Positions 1-6,682 of a DNA stretch of 14,129 bases are shown here, in pieces (position 1 is the stretch's first letter; each line of letters begins with the position of its first letter). The stretch comes from Draconibacterium sp. (GTDB taxonomy: Bacteria > Bacteroidota > Bacteroidia > Bacteroidales > Prolixibacteraceae): the NCBI GenBank assembly GCA_015493625.1, contig WGCT01000556.1, positions 1 through 14,129 on the forward strand, given 5' to 3'. The notes beneath the pieces were generated by a model. The model saw only the letters and a program-made list of their open reading frames with translations. It was not told the origin of the DNA and did no database searches. The position numbers and the translations under genes are program-made.

Positions 1-2
1 GA

Positions 3-44
3 TACATACCTACTCATGTTGAATACCTGATTGAAACCAATTAA
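3..44 (+). CDS. C-terminal tail of an upstream gene (partial, possibly YbbR/CdaR-like)
   Basis: Frame 3 is open from the window edge and reads YIPTHVEYLIETN before a TAA at 42-44, ten bases before the chosen coaE start. It looks like the last strand of a protein whose body lies outside the window. In many Bacteroidota the gene just before coaE encodes a YbbR/CdaR-like protein, a partner of diadenylate cyclase. That identity is an inference from gene order as I remember it, because 13 residues cannot establish a family. Frame 1 is also open until TGA at 28-30, so even the reading frame is uncertain. Confidence 0.35.
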   Translation, partial: YIPTHVEYLIETN

Positions 45-54
45 TTTATTTCGA

Positions 55-654
55 ATGGGATTTACAATTGGAATAACCGGTGGAATTGGCAGTGGAAAAT
101 CTACTGTTTGCAAAGTTTTCAAACTTCTTGGCGTACCTGTATTCGAAGCCGATGTTGTTGCGAAAAGCCTTATACATTCAAACCCAAAAATAAAAAAAGA
201 ATTAATTCATCTGTTTGGTTCGGGTATTTATATGAATAATGGAACCGTTAACCGAAAAAAACTTGCCCAAATAATTTTCAATGATGACATTCAGCTCGCA
301 AAAATTAATGCACTAATTCATCCGGCAGTAAAAGAAGAGTTTCGGCGTTGGCAAAAACGGCAAACAACAAAATATGTAATTCACGAAGCTGCAGTTTTGT
401 TCGAAAGCGGGTTGTATAAACACATGGATTTTACCATTCTTGTTACGGCTCCAAAAGAAGAGAGGCTGAAGAGAGTAATGAAACGCGATAATATTTCGAA
501 AGAGATGGTATTGAAACGAATGGAAAAACAGTGGACCGACGAACAACTACGCAAGCTGGCTAGTATTGAAATAAGAAATGACAACAGGAGTTTAATTCTC
601 CCTAAAATAATAAAAACAGACAAACAGATAAAGCAATATGGCAAAATTTGGTAA
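55..654 (+). CDS. coaE: dephospho-CoA kinase
   Basis: This enzyme phosphorylates the 3'-hydroxyl of dephospho-CoA with ATP, the last step of coenzyme A synthesis, in the cytoplasm. The 199-residue protein has the usual CoaE length. The P-loop GGIGSGKS lies at residues 9-16, an EADVVAK segment at 31-37 replaces the usual DADxxAH-type acceptor-site motif, and the family's [11 protein letters not shown] stretch is near residues 117-127. A lid-like RMEKQW follows, and the C-terminal part keeps an IRND turn. The ATG at 55 is chosen because it puts the beta strand before the P-loop at residues 3-8, as is usual. A TTG at 31 in the same frame would add eight residues of no family relevance. The gene overlaps the next one by 17 bases, so the two are probably cotranscribed and translationally coupled. 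Confidence 0.95.
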   Translation: MGFTIGITGGIGSGKSTVCKVFKLLGVPVFEADVVAKSLIHSNPKIKKELIHLFGSGIYMNNGTVNRKKLAQIIFNDDIQLAKINALIHPAVKEEFRRWQKRQTTKYVIHEAAVLFESGLYKHMDFTILVTAPKEERLKRVMKRDNISKEMVLKRMEKQWTDEQLRKLASIEIRNDNRSLILPKIIKTDKQIKQYGKIW

Positions 655-1366
655 ATGGATTGGGGCCGGACTGGGCGCTTTCGCAGGCGGCCCAATTGGA
701 GCAATTTTCGGATTTGTAGTTGGCTCGGCATTCGATGCCACTTCGCAAACAACAGCACACGGAAAACCGCACCAAAGAAGAACAACTTCGGGAGGATATG
801 TAGCCAGTTTACTTGTACTGGCAGCAGCAGTAATGAAAGCCGACGGGAAAGTATTAAAATCGGAACTCGACTATGTGAAAAAATTCCTCGTTCACAACTT
901 CGGAACAGCATCGGCAAACGAAGCTGTTAAAATGTTACGCGATATTTTAAAACAAACCATTCCAATAGACGATGTTAGCCAACAAATAGCACAAAACATG
1001 AACTATTCGGCACGACTTCAGCTGGTACATTTTCTGTTTGGAATTGCACAAGCCGATGGAAATATCGATAATACTGAAAAAGAATTAATTGCACGCATCT
1101 GTAACCGAATGGGAATTAGCTCGTACGATTTCGAATCCATTCAAGCCATGTTTATTCGAAATACCGATGCCGATTATAAAATACTTGGACTCAATGCTTC
1201 GGCATCAAACGACGAGATAAAAAAAGCATACCGAAAAATGGCAATGAAATATCACCCCGACAAAGTGAGTAATTTAGGCGAAGATTTTGTAAAAGCAGCA
1301 AAAGAGAAATTTCAGAAAGTAAACGAAGCGTATGAAAATATAAAGCGCGAACGAAAAATGGTATAA
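638..1366 (+). CDS. DjlA-like TerB/J-domain co-chaperone
   Basis: The 242-residue protein has the three-part layout of DjlA-type membrane-anchored J proteins. A glycine-rich hydrophobic segment (about residues 7-32, with [13 protein letters not shown]) could anchor it. A TerB-like helical domain (about 52-172) has two matching acidic turns, KADGKV at 67-72 and QADGNI at 138-143. A C-terminal J domain (about 177-238) carries HPD at 206-208. J domains stimulate ATP hydrolysis by DnaK/Hsp70, so the likely role is recruiting Hsp70 to the inner membrane; the client is unknown. The linker at residues 34-51 is Thr/His/Arg-rich. The start lies inside coaE, and the gene ends only six bases from the convergent cdaA, with no convincing terminator between. 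The symbol djlA is withheld because orthology to the enterobacterial gene is not shown. Confidence 0.87.
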   Translation: MAKFGKWIGAGLGAFAGGPIGAIFGFVVGSAFDATSQTTAHGKPHQRRTTSGGYVASLLVLAAAVMKADGKVLKSELDYVKKFLVHNFGTASANEAVKMLRDILKQTIPIDDVSQQIAQNMNYSARLQLVHFLFGIAQADGNIDNTEKELIARICNRMGISSYDFESIQAMFIRNTDADYKILGLNASASNDEIKKAYRKMAMKYHPDKVSNLGEDFVKAAKEKFQKVNEAYENIKRERKMV

Positions 1367-1372
1367 AACTTT

Positions 1373-2161
1373 TTATGAATTATTGGAATGGAAATTCTCT
1401 TCTAAAAGTGTAGTAAGTACCTCTTTCGAAATTCTACGTTTAATTTCGCCGCCCTTTGCAAACGATATTGAGCCGCGCTCTTCCGACACAATCAAACAAA
1501 TTGCATCGGTAATTTCGGTTATTCCCACCGCTGCCCGGTGTCTCAATCCAAGTGCTTTATCGAGATCTTTTTGTGTTACCGGCAAAATACATCCGGCAGC
1601 CGATATTTTGTTTCCCTTAATAATTACAGCACCATCGTGCAGTGGTGTATTTTTAAAAAAAATTGTTCGAATTAACGCCGATGATATTTTTGCATTCAAC
1701 TTCTCCCCGGTAATAATCTGGTCTTTTAACTCCGAGTTGCCGGCAATTACAATTAATGCGCCGGTTTTTGTTTTTGCCATCGACACGCACGCATCAACAA
1801 TTGTGTCGATTTGCTGATGATCGATAACTTTATTTTTTGTTGTCCCAAATAATTTATCGAGCGACAACACCCTGTTAATCGTATAATTTGTTCCAATAAA
1901 CAGCAAAAATTTTCGAATTTCGGGATGAAAAACCACAATTAACGCAATGACTCCTACCCCAATAAACTGCCCCATTATTGAGCCAAGCAATTCCATGTTC
2001 AATGCTCTCACAACCAGCCACAGCAAATAGAGCGAAAACATTCCGATAACGATATTAAATGCTACCGTACCTTTTATCAGCCGGTAAACCTGATAGAGCA
2101 AAATAGCGACCAGAATAATGTCGAGAATATCGAGAAATCGTATTGTAATAAATGCAAGCAT
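1373..2161 (-). CDS. cdaA: diadenylate cyclase (CdaA/DacA family)
   Basis: The enzyme condenses two ATP into cyclic di-AMP, a second messenger for potassium and osmotic balance and envelope homeostasis. The 262-residue protein matches CdaA: three hydrophobic segments (about residues 11-28, 33-53 and 62-79) followed by a cytoplasmic DAC domain. Catalytic signatures are present: GALIVI at 134-139, LHDGAVI at 174-180 with the DGA metal-binding triplet, and GLRHRAAVG at 205-213 with RHR for ATP phosphate binding. Its ATG shares one base with the folP stop codon (TAATG), so it is very probably translated by coupling from the folP mRNA. If the partial gene at the left edge is a CdaR-like regulator, both parts of the c-di-AMP module sit within about 2 kb, though on opposite strands. 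Confidence 0.95.
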   Translation of the reverse strand: MLAFITIRFLDILDIILVAILLYQVYRLIKGTVAFNIVIGMFSLYLLWLVVRALNMELLGSIMGQFIGVGVIALIVVFHPEIRKFLLFIGTNYTINRVLSLDKLFGTTKNKVIDHQQIDTIVDACVSMAKTKTGALIVIAGNSELKDQIITGEKLNAKISSALIRTIFFKNTPLHDGAVIIKGNKISAAGCILPVTQKDLDKALGLRHRAAVGITEITDAICLIVSEERGSISFAKGGEIKRRISKEVLTTLLEENFHSNNS

Positions 2162-3039
2162 TACTTTATAGTTGCCTTAATTTCAGAAAAAATAGTTACC
2201 GTTTCAACCGCCTCTTTTACATCGTGAACGCGCAAAATATCTGCCCCCCCCATTAAAGCAAGTGTATTTGCAACAGTTGTTCCATTAAGAGCTTCTTCGG
2301 GGCTGTTTCCCAACGCCTTCCAAATCATCGACTTACGACTGACTCCCACTAGCATTGGAAGCTGAAACACTTTAAATGAATCTAACCTGTTTAGCAAATC
2401 GTAATTATGATTCATGGTTTTACCAAATCCGAAACCGGGGTCGATAATAATATCTAACACGCCAAATTTTGTCAATCGTTTAACTCTTTCGCTTAAATAG
2501 GTCGAAATATCTTTAATAATATCGTCGTATTGTGGATTCTCCTGCATCTCTTTTGGAGTTCCCTGAATATGCGACAAAATATAGGGAACCCTCATTTTCC
2601 CAATTGTTTCAAACATTTTCGAGTCTAACGAACCACCCGAAATATCGTTAACAATTATGGGGCCTATTTCGTCGATAACACGCACAGCCACCCACGACCG
2701 AAAGGTATCGATAGAAATTGGAATATCGGGAAAACTGTTTCTGATGGCCTGAACAGCAGGCAACAACCGGCTCAGCTCAATTTTAGTAGAAACAACTGCC
2801 GCTCCCGGGCGAGTTGAAACCGCCCCAATATCAAGAATACCGGCACCGTCGTTAATCATCTTCTCAACAGAAGAGAGAAGCACCTTCTCATCTTCCATTT
2901 TCCCTCCATCGTAAAACGAATCGGGAGTAACATTTACAATGCCCATAACAATTGGCACAGTAAAATCGATAAGTTTACCACCAACGTTAATTGTATTTTT
3001 TCTTTTGAGGAATTTACCTGCCGATTGTGTAATCAACAT
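2161..3039 (-). CDS. folP: dihydropteroate synthase
   Basis: FolP joins p-aminobenzoate to dihydropterin pyrophosphate to give dihydropteroate in folate synthesis, and is the target of sulfonamides. With the ATG at 3039 the protein has 292 residues and a TIM-barrel with all family signatures in order: MGIVNVTPDSFYDGG, DIGAVSTRPGA (GA where GG/GE is usual), ISIDTFR, IVNDISGG, IIDPGFGFGKT, LVGVSRKS and the final RVHDVKE. A GTG at 3078 would add 13 residues, but it lies inside the predicted -7 promoter element, so it is rejected as a start. The coding strand holds a run of eight G (positions 2244-2251), encoding MGGA before the final strand. The gene is the first of a two-gene operon with cdaA. 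No insertion of the kind seen in Sul resistance enzymes was noticed. Confidence 0.95.
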   Translation of the reverse strand: MLITQSAGKFLKRKNTINVGGKLIDFTVPIVMGIVNVTPDSFYDGGKMEDEKVLLSSVEKMINDGAGILDIGAVSTRPGAAVVSTKIELSRLLPAVQAIRNSFPDIPISIDTFRSWVAVRVIDEIGPIIVNDISGGSLDSKMFETIGKMRVPYILSHIQGTPKEMQENPQYDDIIKDISTYLSERVKRLTKFGVLDIIIDPGFGFGKTMNHNYDLLNRLDSFKVFQLPMLVGVSRKSMIWKALGNSPEEALNGTTVANTLALMGGADILRVHDVKEAVETVTIFSEIKATIK

Positions 3040-3077
3040 GTGTATTTCAATTTTTAGTTTAAACAATATGACAAACA

Positions 3078-3110
3078 CAAATGTAATGAAAACCTGTTAA
3101 TATACTCAAA
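3078..3110 (-). promoter_or_regulatory. Bacteroidota-type promoter for folP-cdaA
   Basis: On the minus strand TACATTTG (3085-3078) fits the Bacteroidota -7 consensus TAnnTTTG exactly. A TTTG (3110-3107) lies 21 bases upstream as a -33 element. Transcription would begin around 3070-3074 and leave a leader of roughly 32-35 bases before the folP ATG at 3039. The consensus is established for Bacteroides and Flavobacterium; its use here is inferred. Confidence 0.6.
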
Positions 3111-3120
3111 CAAATAGCTT

Positions 3121-3151
3121 TTTGTCCCGAGGCACACCGAGATTATGCTTG
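3121..3151 (+). promoter_or_regulatory. weak candidate promoter for the DUF1599 gene
   Basis: TTTG (3121-3124), 19 bases, then TATGCTTG (3144-3151) resembles the -33/-7 pair with one mismatch in the -7 element. It would give a long leader of about 155 bases. A second near-match, TAATTTAG at 3261-3268, is closer to the gene but lacks a well-spaced -33 element. One of the two may drive the rightward transcript. Confidence 0.25.
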
Positions 3152-3312
3152 TTCTTTTTACCACTTCATCGAAAAACATAGTAATAACCGAGCTCAATAA
3201 AAATTATTATTTTTTTCTAAAATCAATAGTTGTTCAATCACAAAACCTGTCAAAAAAGATTAATTTAGCAAAATTAGAAAAACAGATTCTTGATTAAGAC
3301 ATTTTCAATGCA

Positions 3313-3855
3313 ATGGATAAAACAAATAAACAGTACGACAAAGTAATTGAAATTTGCAGAACTATTTTTTCGAAAAAAATGAGCGATTACGGAACTGCCT
3401 GGCGAATTTTACGTCCTGTTTCGGTAACCGACCAAATTTTTATTAAAGCAAACCGAATTCGACAAATTGAAGAAACCGGTATAAATAAAGTTGACGAAGG
3501 AATACGACCGGAATTTATAGGAATTATTAATTATTCAATTATGGGTTTAATTCAGCTCGAATTAAAACCGTCGGAAAAGGAGTTAGCCGAGGAAAAAACA
3601 CTTGAGCTGTACGACAAATATTTCAATTTAGCCAAAAAATTAATGATGGATAAAAACCACGATTATGGCGAAGCATGGCGAAGCATGCGAATTAGTTCGT
3701 ACACCGATTTAATTCTGATGAAACTAAAACGGACAAAACAGATTGAAGACAACAACGGGCAAACATTAATTTCGGAAGGAATTGATGCAAACTATATGGA
3801 CATTATAAATTACGCTGTTTTTGCAATGATAAAAATTGAGTTCGAAGAGGAATAA
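3313..3855 (+). CDS. DUF1599 protein with two tandem repeats
   Basis: The 180-residue protein is two copies of one helical domain of about 75-80 residues. The first copy (about residues 10-84) contains DYGTAWR at 25-31, then RIRQIEE, DEGI at 61-64 and IINYS. The second (about 103-180) contains DYGEAWR at 117-123, then RTKQIED, SEGI at 154-157 and DIINYA. The linker (85-102) is charged and helical. This is the arrangement of the DUF1599 family, which I recall also being named nucleotide modification associated domain 1; its biochemical role is unproven to my knowledge. The repeated Asp-Tyr-Gly and Trp-Arg suggest a paired binding site. No signal peptide or membrane segment is present, so it should be cytoplasmic. 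It precedes the DoxX-like gene by 36 bases, an order I associate with other Bacteroidota, probably as one transcript. Confidence 0.8.
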   Translation: MDKTNKQYDKVIEICRTIFSKKMSDYGTAWRILRPVSVTDQIFIKANRIRQIEETGINKVDEGIRPEFIGIINYSIMGLIQLELKPSEKELAEEKTLELYDKYFNLAKKLMMDKNHDYGEAWRSMRISSYTDLILMKLKRTKQIEDNNGQTLISEGIDANYMDIINYAVFAMIKIEFEEE

Positions 3856-3891
3856 AATTGCATTGAAACATTACAACTACGACCATTTTAT

Positions 3892-5022
3892 ATGTTAAAA
3901 TTTTCATACCACATTTCGCGTATACTTTTCGGCATTACTTTTATTTTTTCGGGTTTTGTAAAGGGGATAGACCCGTGGGGCTCGTCGTATAAATTTACCG
4001 ACTATTTTAATGTTATTGGGTTAGACTGGTTGCTGTGGGCAGCTTTTCCACTTGGCGTTTTAATGGCTTTTACCGAATTCAGTATTGGAGTTGCTTTTCT
4101 ATTCAACTTTAAAATTCGCTTTTTCTCGTGGCTCGGATTACTGTTTATGGCTTTCTTTTTACCGCTCACACTCTGGATTGCACTCAAAAATCCGGTAACT
4201 GACTGCGGATGTTTTGGCGATGCACTCGTCATTTCGAATTGGGACACTTTTTACAAAAACATTCTCCTCATCGCTTTTGCAATTGTTGTTTTTGCAAACA
4301 GAAACAAAAAGGTTACACAGAGCAAAACAAACTATCCGTTAATTCTAAGTTTAACAGCTGGAATTGTCTATTTCGGAGTGGTTTTCTATTCATACAATCA
4401 CCTGCCAATATTCGATTTTCGCCCCTATAAAATTGGGGTAAATATTCCTGATGCAATGTCGACTCCCGACGATGCGCCAAAAGAGATTTATAAAAATATA
4501 TTTTACTACAAGAACAAGAAAAACGGTGAGATAAAGAAATTTACAGAAAAAAATTACCCTTGGAAAGATACGCTTAACTGGGAATACAGCGATATGAAAT
4601 CGGTACTAATACAAAAAGGTTACGAACCGCCAATTCACGATTTACAAATTGAAAGTGCCGACGGAGAAAACCTTATCGACTTTTTTATTTACGACAAGAA
4701 TTATGTATTTATTTTGGTTGCCAAAAATCTCGACGAATCGAATACAAAATCACAGAAAAAAATAAATACGCTGGCAAATTGGGCTCTCGACAACGAAATA
4801 TCATTTATCTGCCTAACCTCGAGCGATTTAGAAAGTGCAGCTGTTTATGCCGAAGAGAACGATGTTCCCTACGAGTTTTTTAATTGCGACGAAATTACAT
4901 TAAAAACAATGATTCGGTCGAACCCGGGATTGTTGGTAATAAAAGCCGGCACTGTTTTGGCCAAGTGGCACTACAACGACATTCCAACTCCCAACGAGTT
5001 TCAAGAGAAATTTTTGAAATAA
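3892..5022 (+). CDS. DoxX/MauE-like membrane protein with thioredoxin-like C-terminal domain
   Basis: This 376-residue protein resembles the BT_3928 family of Bacteroidota. The N-terminal DoxX/MauE-like part has hydrophobic segments at about residues 6-23, 47-71, 77-98, 122-136 and 148-168. It carries the pair DCGCFGD (Cys105, Cys107) typical of MauE-like proteins at a membrane edge. The C-terminal part (about 240-376) has the alternation of a thioredoxin fold: a strand at YVFILVAK, helix NTLANWALD, strand ISFICLTS, then SNPGLLVI at 343-350 with a possible cis-proline. It lacks a CxxC, so it is unlikely to be an oxidoreductase by itself; the CGC motif above could be the redox pair. MauE-type proteins serve disulfide handling, and a role in envelope redox is inferred. 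The neighbours DUF1599 and tpiA are in conserved order, but do not reveal the function. Confidence 0.78.
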   Translation: MLKFSYHISRILFGITFIFSGFVKGIDPWGSSYKFTDYFNVIGLDWLLWAAFPLGVLMAFTEFSIGVAFLFNFKIRFFSWLGLLFMAFFLPLTLWIALKNPVTDCGCFGDALVISNWDTFYKNILLIAFAIVVFANRNKKVTQSKTNYPLILSLTAGIVYFGVVFYSYNHLPIFDFRPYKIGVNIPDAMSTPDDAPKEIYKNIFYYKNKKNGEIKKFTEKNYPWKDTLNWEYSDMKSVLIQKGYEPPIHDLQIESADGENLIDFFIYDKNYVFILVAKNLDESNTKSQKKINTLANWALDNEISFICLTSSDLESAAVYAEENDVPYEFFNCDEITLKTMIRSNPGLLVIKAGTVLAKWHYNDIPTPNEFQEKFLK

Positions 5023-5140
5023 TTTTTCATCTCTTCTCTCACATTCTAGTCTAAAATCGAATCAGCTAATTTCGATATTAAATTGCTATTAATTGTTCAG
5101 TAGCTCATAAAACGAATCGGTTTATTCCCATTTTCCCTAT

Positions 5141-5148
5141 TATTTTTG
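5141..5148 (+). promoter_or_regulatory. -7 element upstream of tpiA
   Basis: TATTTTTG matches the Bacteroidota -7 consensus TAnnTTTG exactly and would start transcription about 35 bases before the tpiA ATG. No good TTTG -33 partner is found 17-23 bases upstream (the nearest is TTTA at 5121-5124, 16 bases away), so it is a moderate call. It would give tpiA its own transcript in addition to read-through from the DoxX-like gene. Confidence 0.45.
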
Positions 5149-5190
5149 TATTTCTATTAATGAAGTTGTAATAAATTAAAATTCAATACT

Positions 5191-5949
5191 ATGAGACAAA
5201 AAATAGTTGCAGGAAACTGGAAATGCAATACAAATTTGCAAGAAGGAGTTGAGTTGGCAAAAGCCGTTGACACACTGGTTGCCAACGAAGGTGCCGACGA
5301 TGTGGTGGTGGTTTTGGGAACACCCTTTACACACATTACAAAAGTAGTTGAAACAGTAAATACCGACAGAATTGGTGTTGCCGCTCAAAACTGTGCAGCC
5401 GAAGCAAAAGGCGCATACACAGGCGAAGTTTCGGCCGAAATGGTAAAATCGACAGGTGCCGAATATGTTATTCTTGGTCACTCGGAGCGCCGCGAATACT
5501 ACGGAGAAACCAGTGAAACACTAAATAAAAAAGTAGCACTGGCTTTAGAAAACAAATTAACGCCAATTTACTGTTGCGGCGAAGCACTCGAAATTCGCGA
5601 AGCAGGAACACAAAACGAATTTGTAAAAAAACAACTTGACGAAACTATCTTTCAACTGTCTGCCGACGATTTCAAAAAAATTGTAATCGCATACGAACCA
5701 ATTTGGGCTATTGGCACAGGAGTTACTGCTTCATCGGATCAAGCGCAGGAAATACATGCATTTATACGCTCGGCAATTGCCGAAAAATTTGGTAACGAGG
5801 TTGCCGAAGAAACTTCAATTCTTTACGGCGGAAGCTGTAAACCAACCAACGCAAAAGAACTGTTTGCCAACAAGGATGTTGACGGTGGTTTAATTGGTGG
5901 AGCGGCCTTAAAAGCCGAAGACTTTATTGGAATTATTAATGGATTCTAA
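5191..5949 (+). CDS. tpiA: triosephosphate isomerase
   Basis: TpiA interconverts dihydroxyacetone phosphate and glyceraldehyde 3-phosphate in glycolysis and gluconeogenesis in the cytosol. The 252-residue length is normal. Catalytic elements are complete: GNWKCN at residues 8-13 with Asn9 and Lys11, GHSERREYY with electrophile His97, and the [10 protein letters not shown] segment with base Glu169 followed by the flexible lid. Phosphate-binding YGGSCKP (212-218; Cys where Val is usual) and GGLIGGAAL (232-240) close the barrel. The start ATG follows an A/T-rich leader with no Shine-Dalgarno, as usual in the phylum. A strong intrinsic terminator follows 40 bases after the stop. The SPOR-domain and folE genes that I would expect after tpiA in many relatives are not here. 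Confidence 0.98.
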   Translation: MRQKIVAGNWKCNTNLQEGVELAKAVDTLVANEGADDVVVVLGTPFTHITKVVETVNTDRIGVAAQNCAAEAKGAYTGEVSAEMVKSTGAEYVILGHSERREYYGETSETLNKKVALALENKLTPIYCCGEALEIREAGTQNEFVKKQLDETIFQLSADDFKKIVIAYEPIWAIGTGVTASSDQAQEIHAFIRSAIAEKFGNEVAEETSILYGGSCKPTNAKELFANKDVDGGLIGGAALKAEDFIGIINGF

Positions 5950-5989
5950 AAAAATAACCAAGGGCTAAAAGCCATAAATATTTTATTTT

Positions 5990-6033
5990 AAAAAGCCATT
6001 CATTCGTTTTGCAACGACTGACTGGCTTTTTTT
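5990..6033 (+). terminator. intrinsic terminator after tpiA
   Basis: A 17-position stem (5990-6006 with 6015-6031) pairs at 15 positions, with two mismatches, around the loop TTTTGCAA. The basal part is AAAAAGCCA/TGGCTTTTT and the 3' arm runs into seven T (6027-6033). A copy of AAAAGCCAT at 5967-5975, inside a small GGCT-AAA-AGCC hairpin, could pair with the same 3' arm as an alternative fold. Confidence 0.85.
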
Positions 6034-6159
6034 GTACTACACTTTTTACTTTACATAAGTTTACTCAAATACTTAAAAAATTAATCTCTAAAAATCTATT
6101 ATTTCAGGAAAAACATTTGTATTTTGAACAATTATTTTTCGAACTAAAAACTAAATTAA

Positions 6160-6609
6160 ATGAAAAATCTGTCTCTACAATTTGTCTTACTCGTATTTTT
6201 TGCACTTACCGGGTGTAATTCACAAACAAAATCGAAAGAAGTTGCCTCGTACAAATACAACGAAAAGAAAGTTGAAATGAGTGCAGAGTTCAGGAAATTA
6301 GTTCCCGAATGGGTAAAAGTTGGGAAAATATGTTATGGTTTGGTTATACAGGTCGATGGTAATGGGAAAGAAATTAAGGGGAAACCGGTAAAAGCTAAAG
6401 TTGTACAAATTAAAAGAAATGCCATAATTATGAAAGCTCTTGAAAGAGTAAGTTTGGTAGAAGTTGAAAGCTGTACTAAAATGGGACTTTCGCGTGGAGA
6501 TACATGGGAAGAAAAAGATGGAGACCTCTTTTTAACAAAACAAGATGCAATAAATGCGCTAAAAGCAAAAAATATATTCAAGAACGATGACAAAGTTACG
6601 GTCAATTAA
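6160..6609 (+). CDS. small lipoprotein of unknown function
   Basis: I do not recognise a family. The 149-residue protein begins with a lipoprotein signal: positive Lys2, hydrophobic residues 4-16 and lipobox LTGC with Cys19, so it should be lipidated and sit in the periplasm or on the outer membrane. The mature part starts with a polar linker (residues 20-45). A compact region (about 50-110) follows with strand-like stretches (VGKICYGLVIQVD, VKAKVVQIKRNAIIM, VSLVEVESC) that could be a small beta-barrel or SH3-like fold. It ends with a Gly-Asp-Thr-Trp-Glu-Glu turn and a helix. Mature Cys58 and Cys105 might form a disulfide. The gene lies after the tpiA terminator and 73 bases before the polyferredoxin gene, so it may open that operon or stand alone. 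Confidence 0.75.
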   Translation: MKNLSLQFVLLVFFALTGCNSQTKSKEVASYKYNEKKVEMSAEFRKLVPEWVKVGKICYGLVIQVDGNGKEIKGKPVKAKVVQIKRNAIIMKALERVSLVEVESCTKMGLSRGDTWEEKDGDLFLTKQDAINALKAKNIFKNDDKVTVN

Positions 6610-6682
6610 AAAAAGACTTTCCAATCTGAATTAAACATCAACCAGTTATAAAACAGGCATTTGAAAAAGCAAAAAAAAACGA

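Noticed and set aside
31..54. TTG start extending coaE by eight residues
   Set aside because: The ATG at 55 gives the usual distance to the P-loop, and the extension overlaps the tail of the upstream gene.
381..917. 178-codon open frame on the minus strand across coaE and the J-domain gene
   Set aside because: It lies antisense to two well-supported genes, its product is low in domain character and rich in Leu/Arg/Phe runs, and no promoter or family match is apparent.
1355..1380. Bidirectional terminator between the J-domain gene and cdaA
   Set aside because: Only a weak AT palindrome (ATAAAA/TTTTAT) with a two-base loop exists; it is not stable enough to support a call.
1383..1817. 144-codon + strand open frame inside cdaA
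   Set aside because: It is antisense to the catalytic domain of diadenylate cyclase, whose motifs are complete; the antisense product shows no domain.
3040..3078. GTG start extending folP by 13 residues
   Set aside because: It falls within the predicted -7 promoter element and so upstream of the expected transcript start; the extra residues are not family-like.
5176..5481. 101-codon minus-strand frame over the start of tpiA
   Set aside because: Cys/Phe-rich shadow of the tpiA codons with no independent support.
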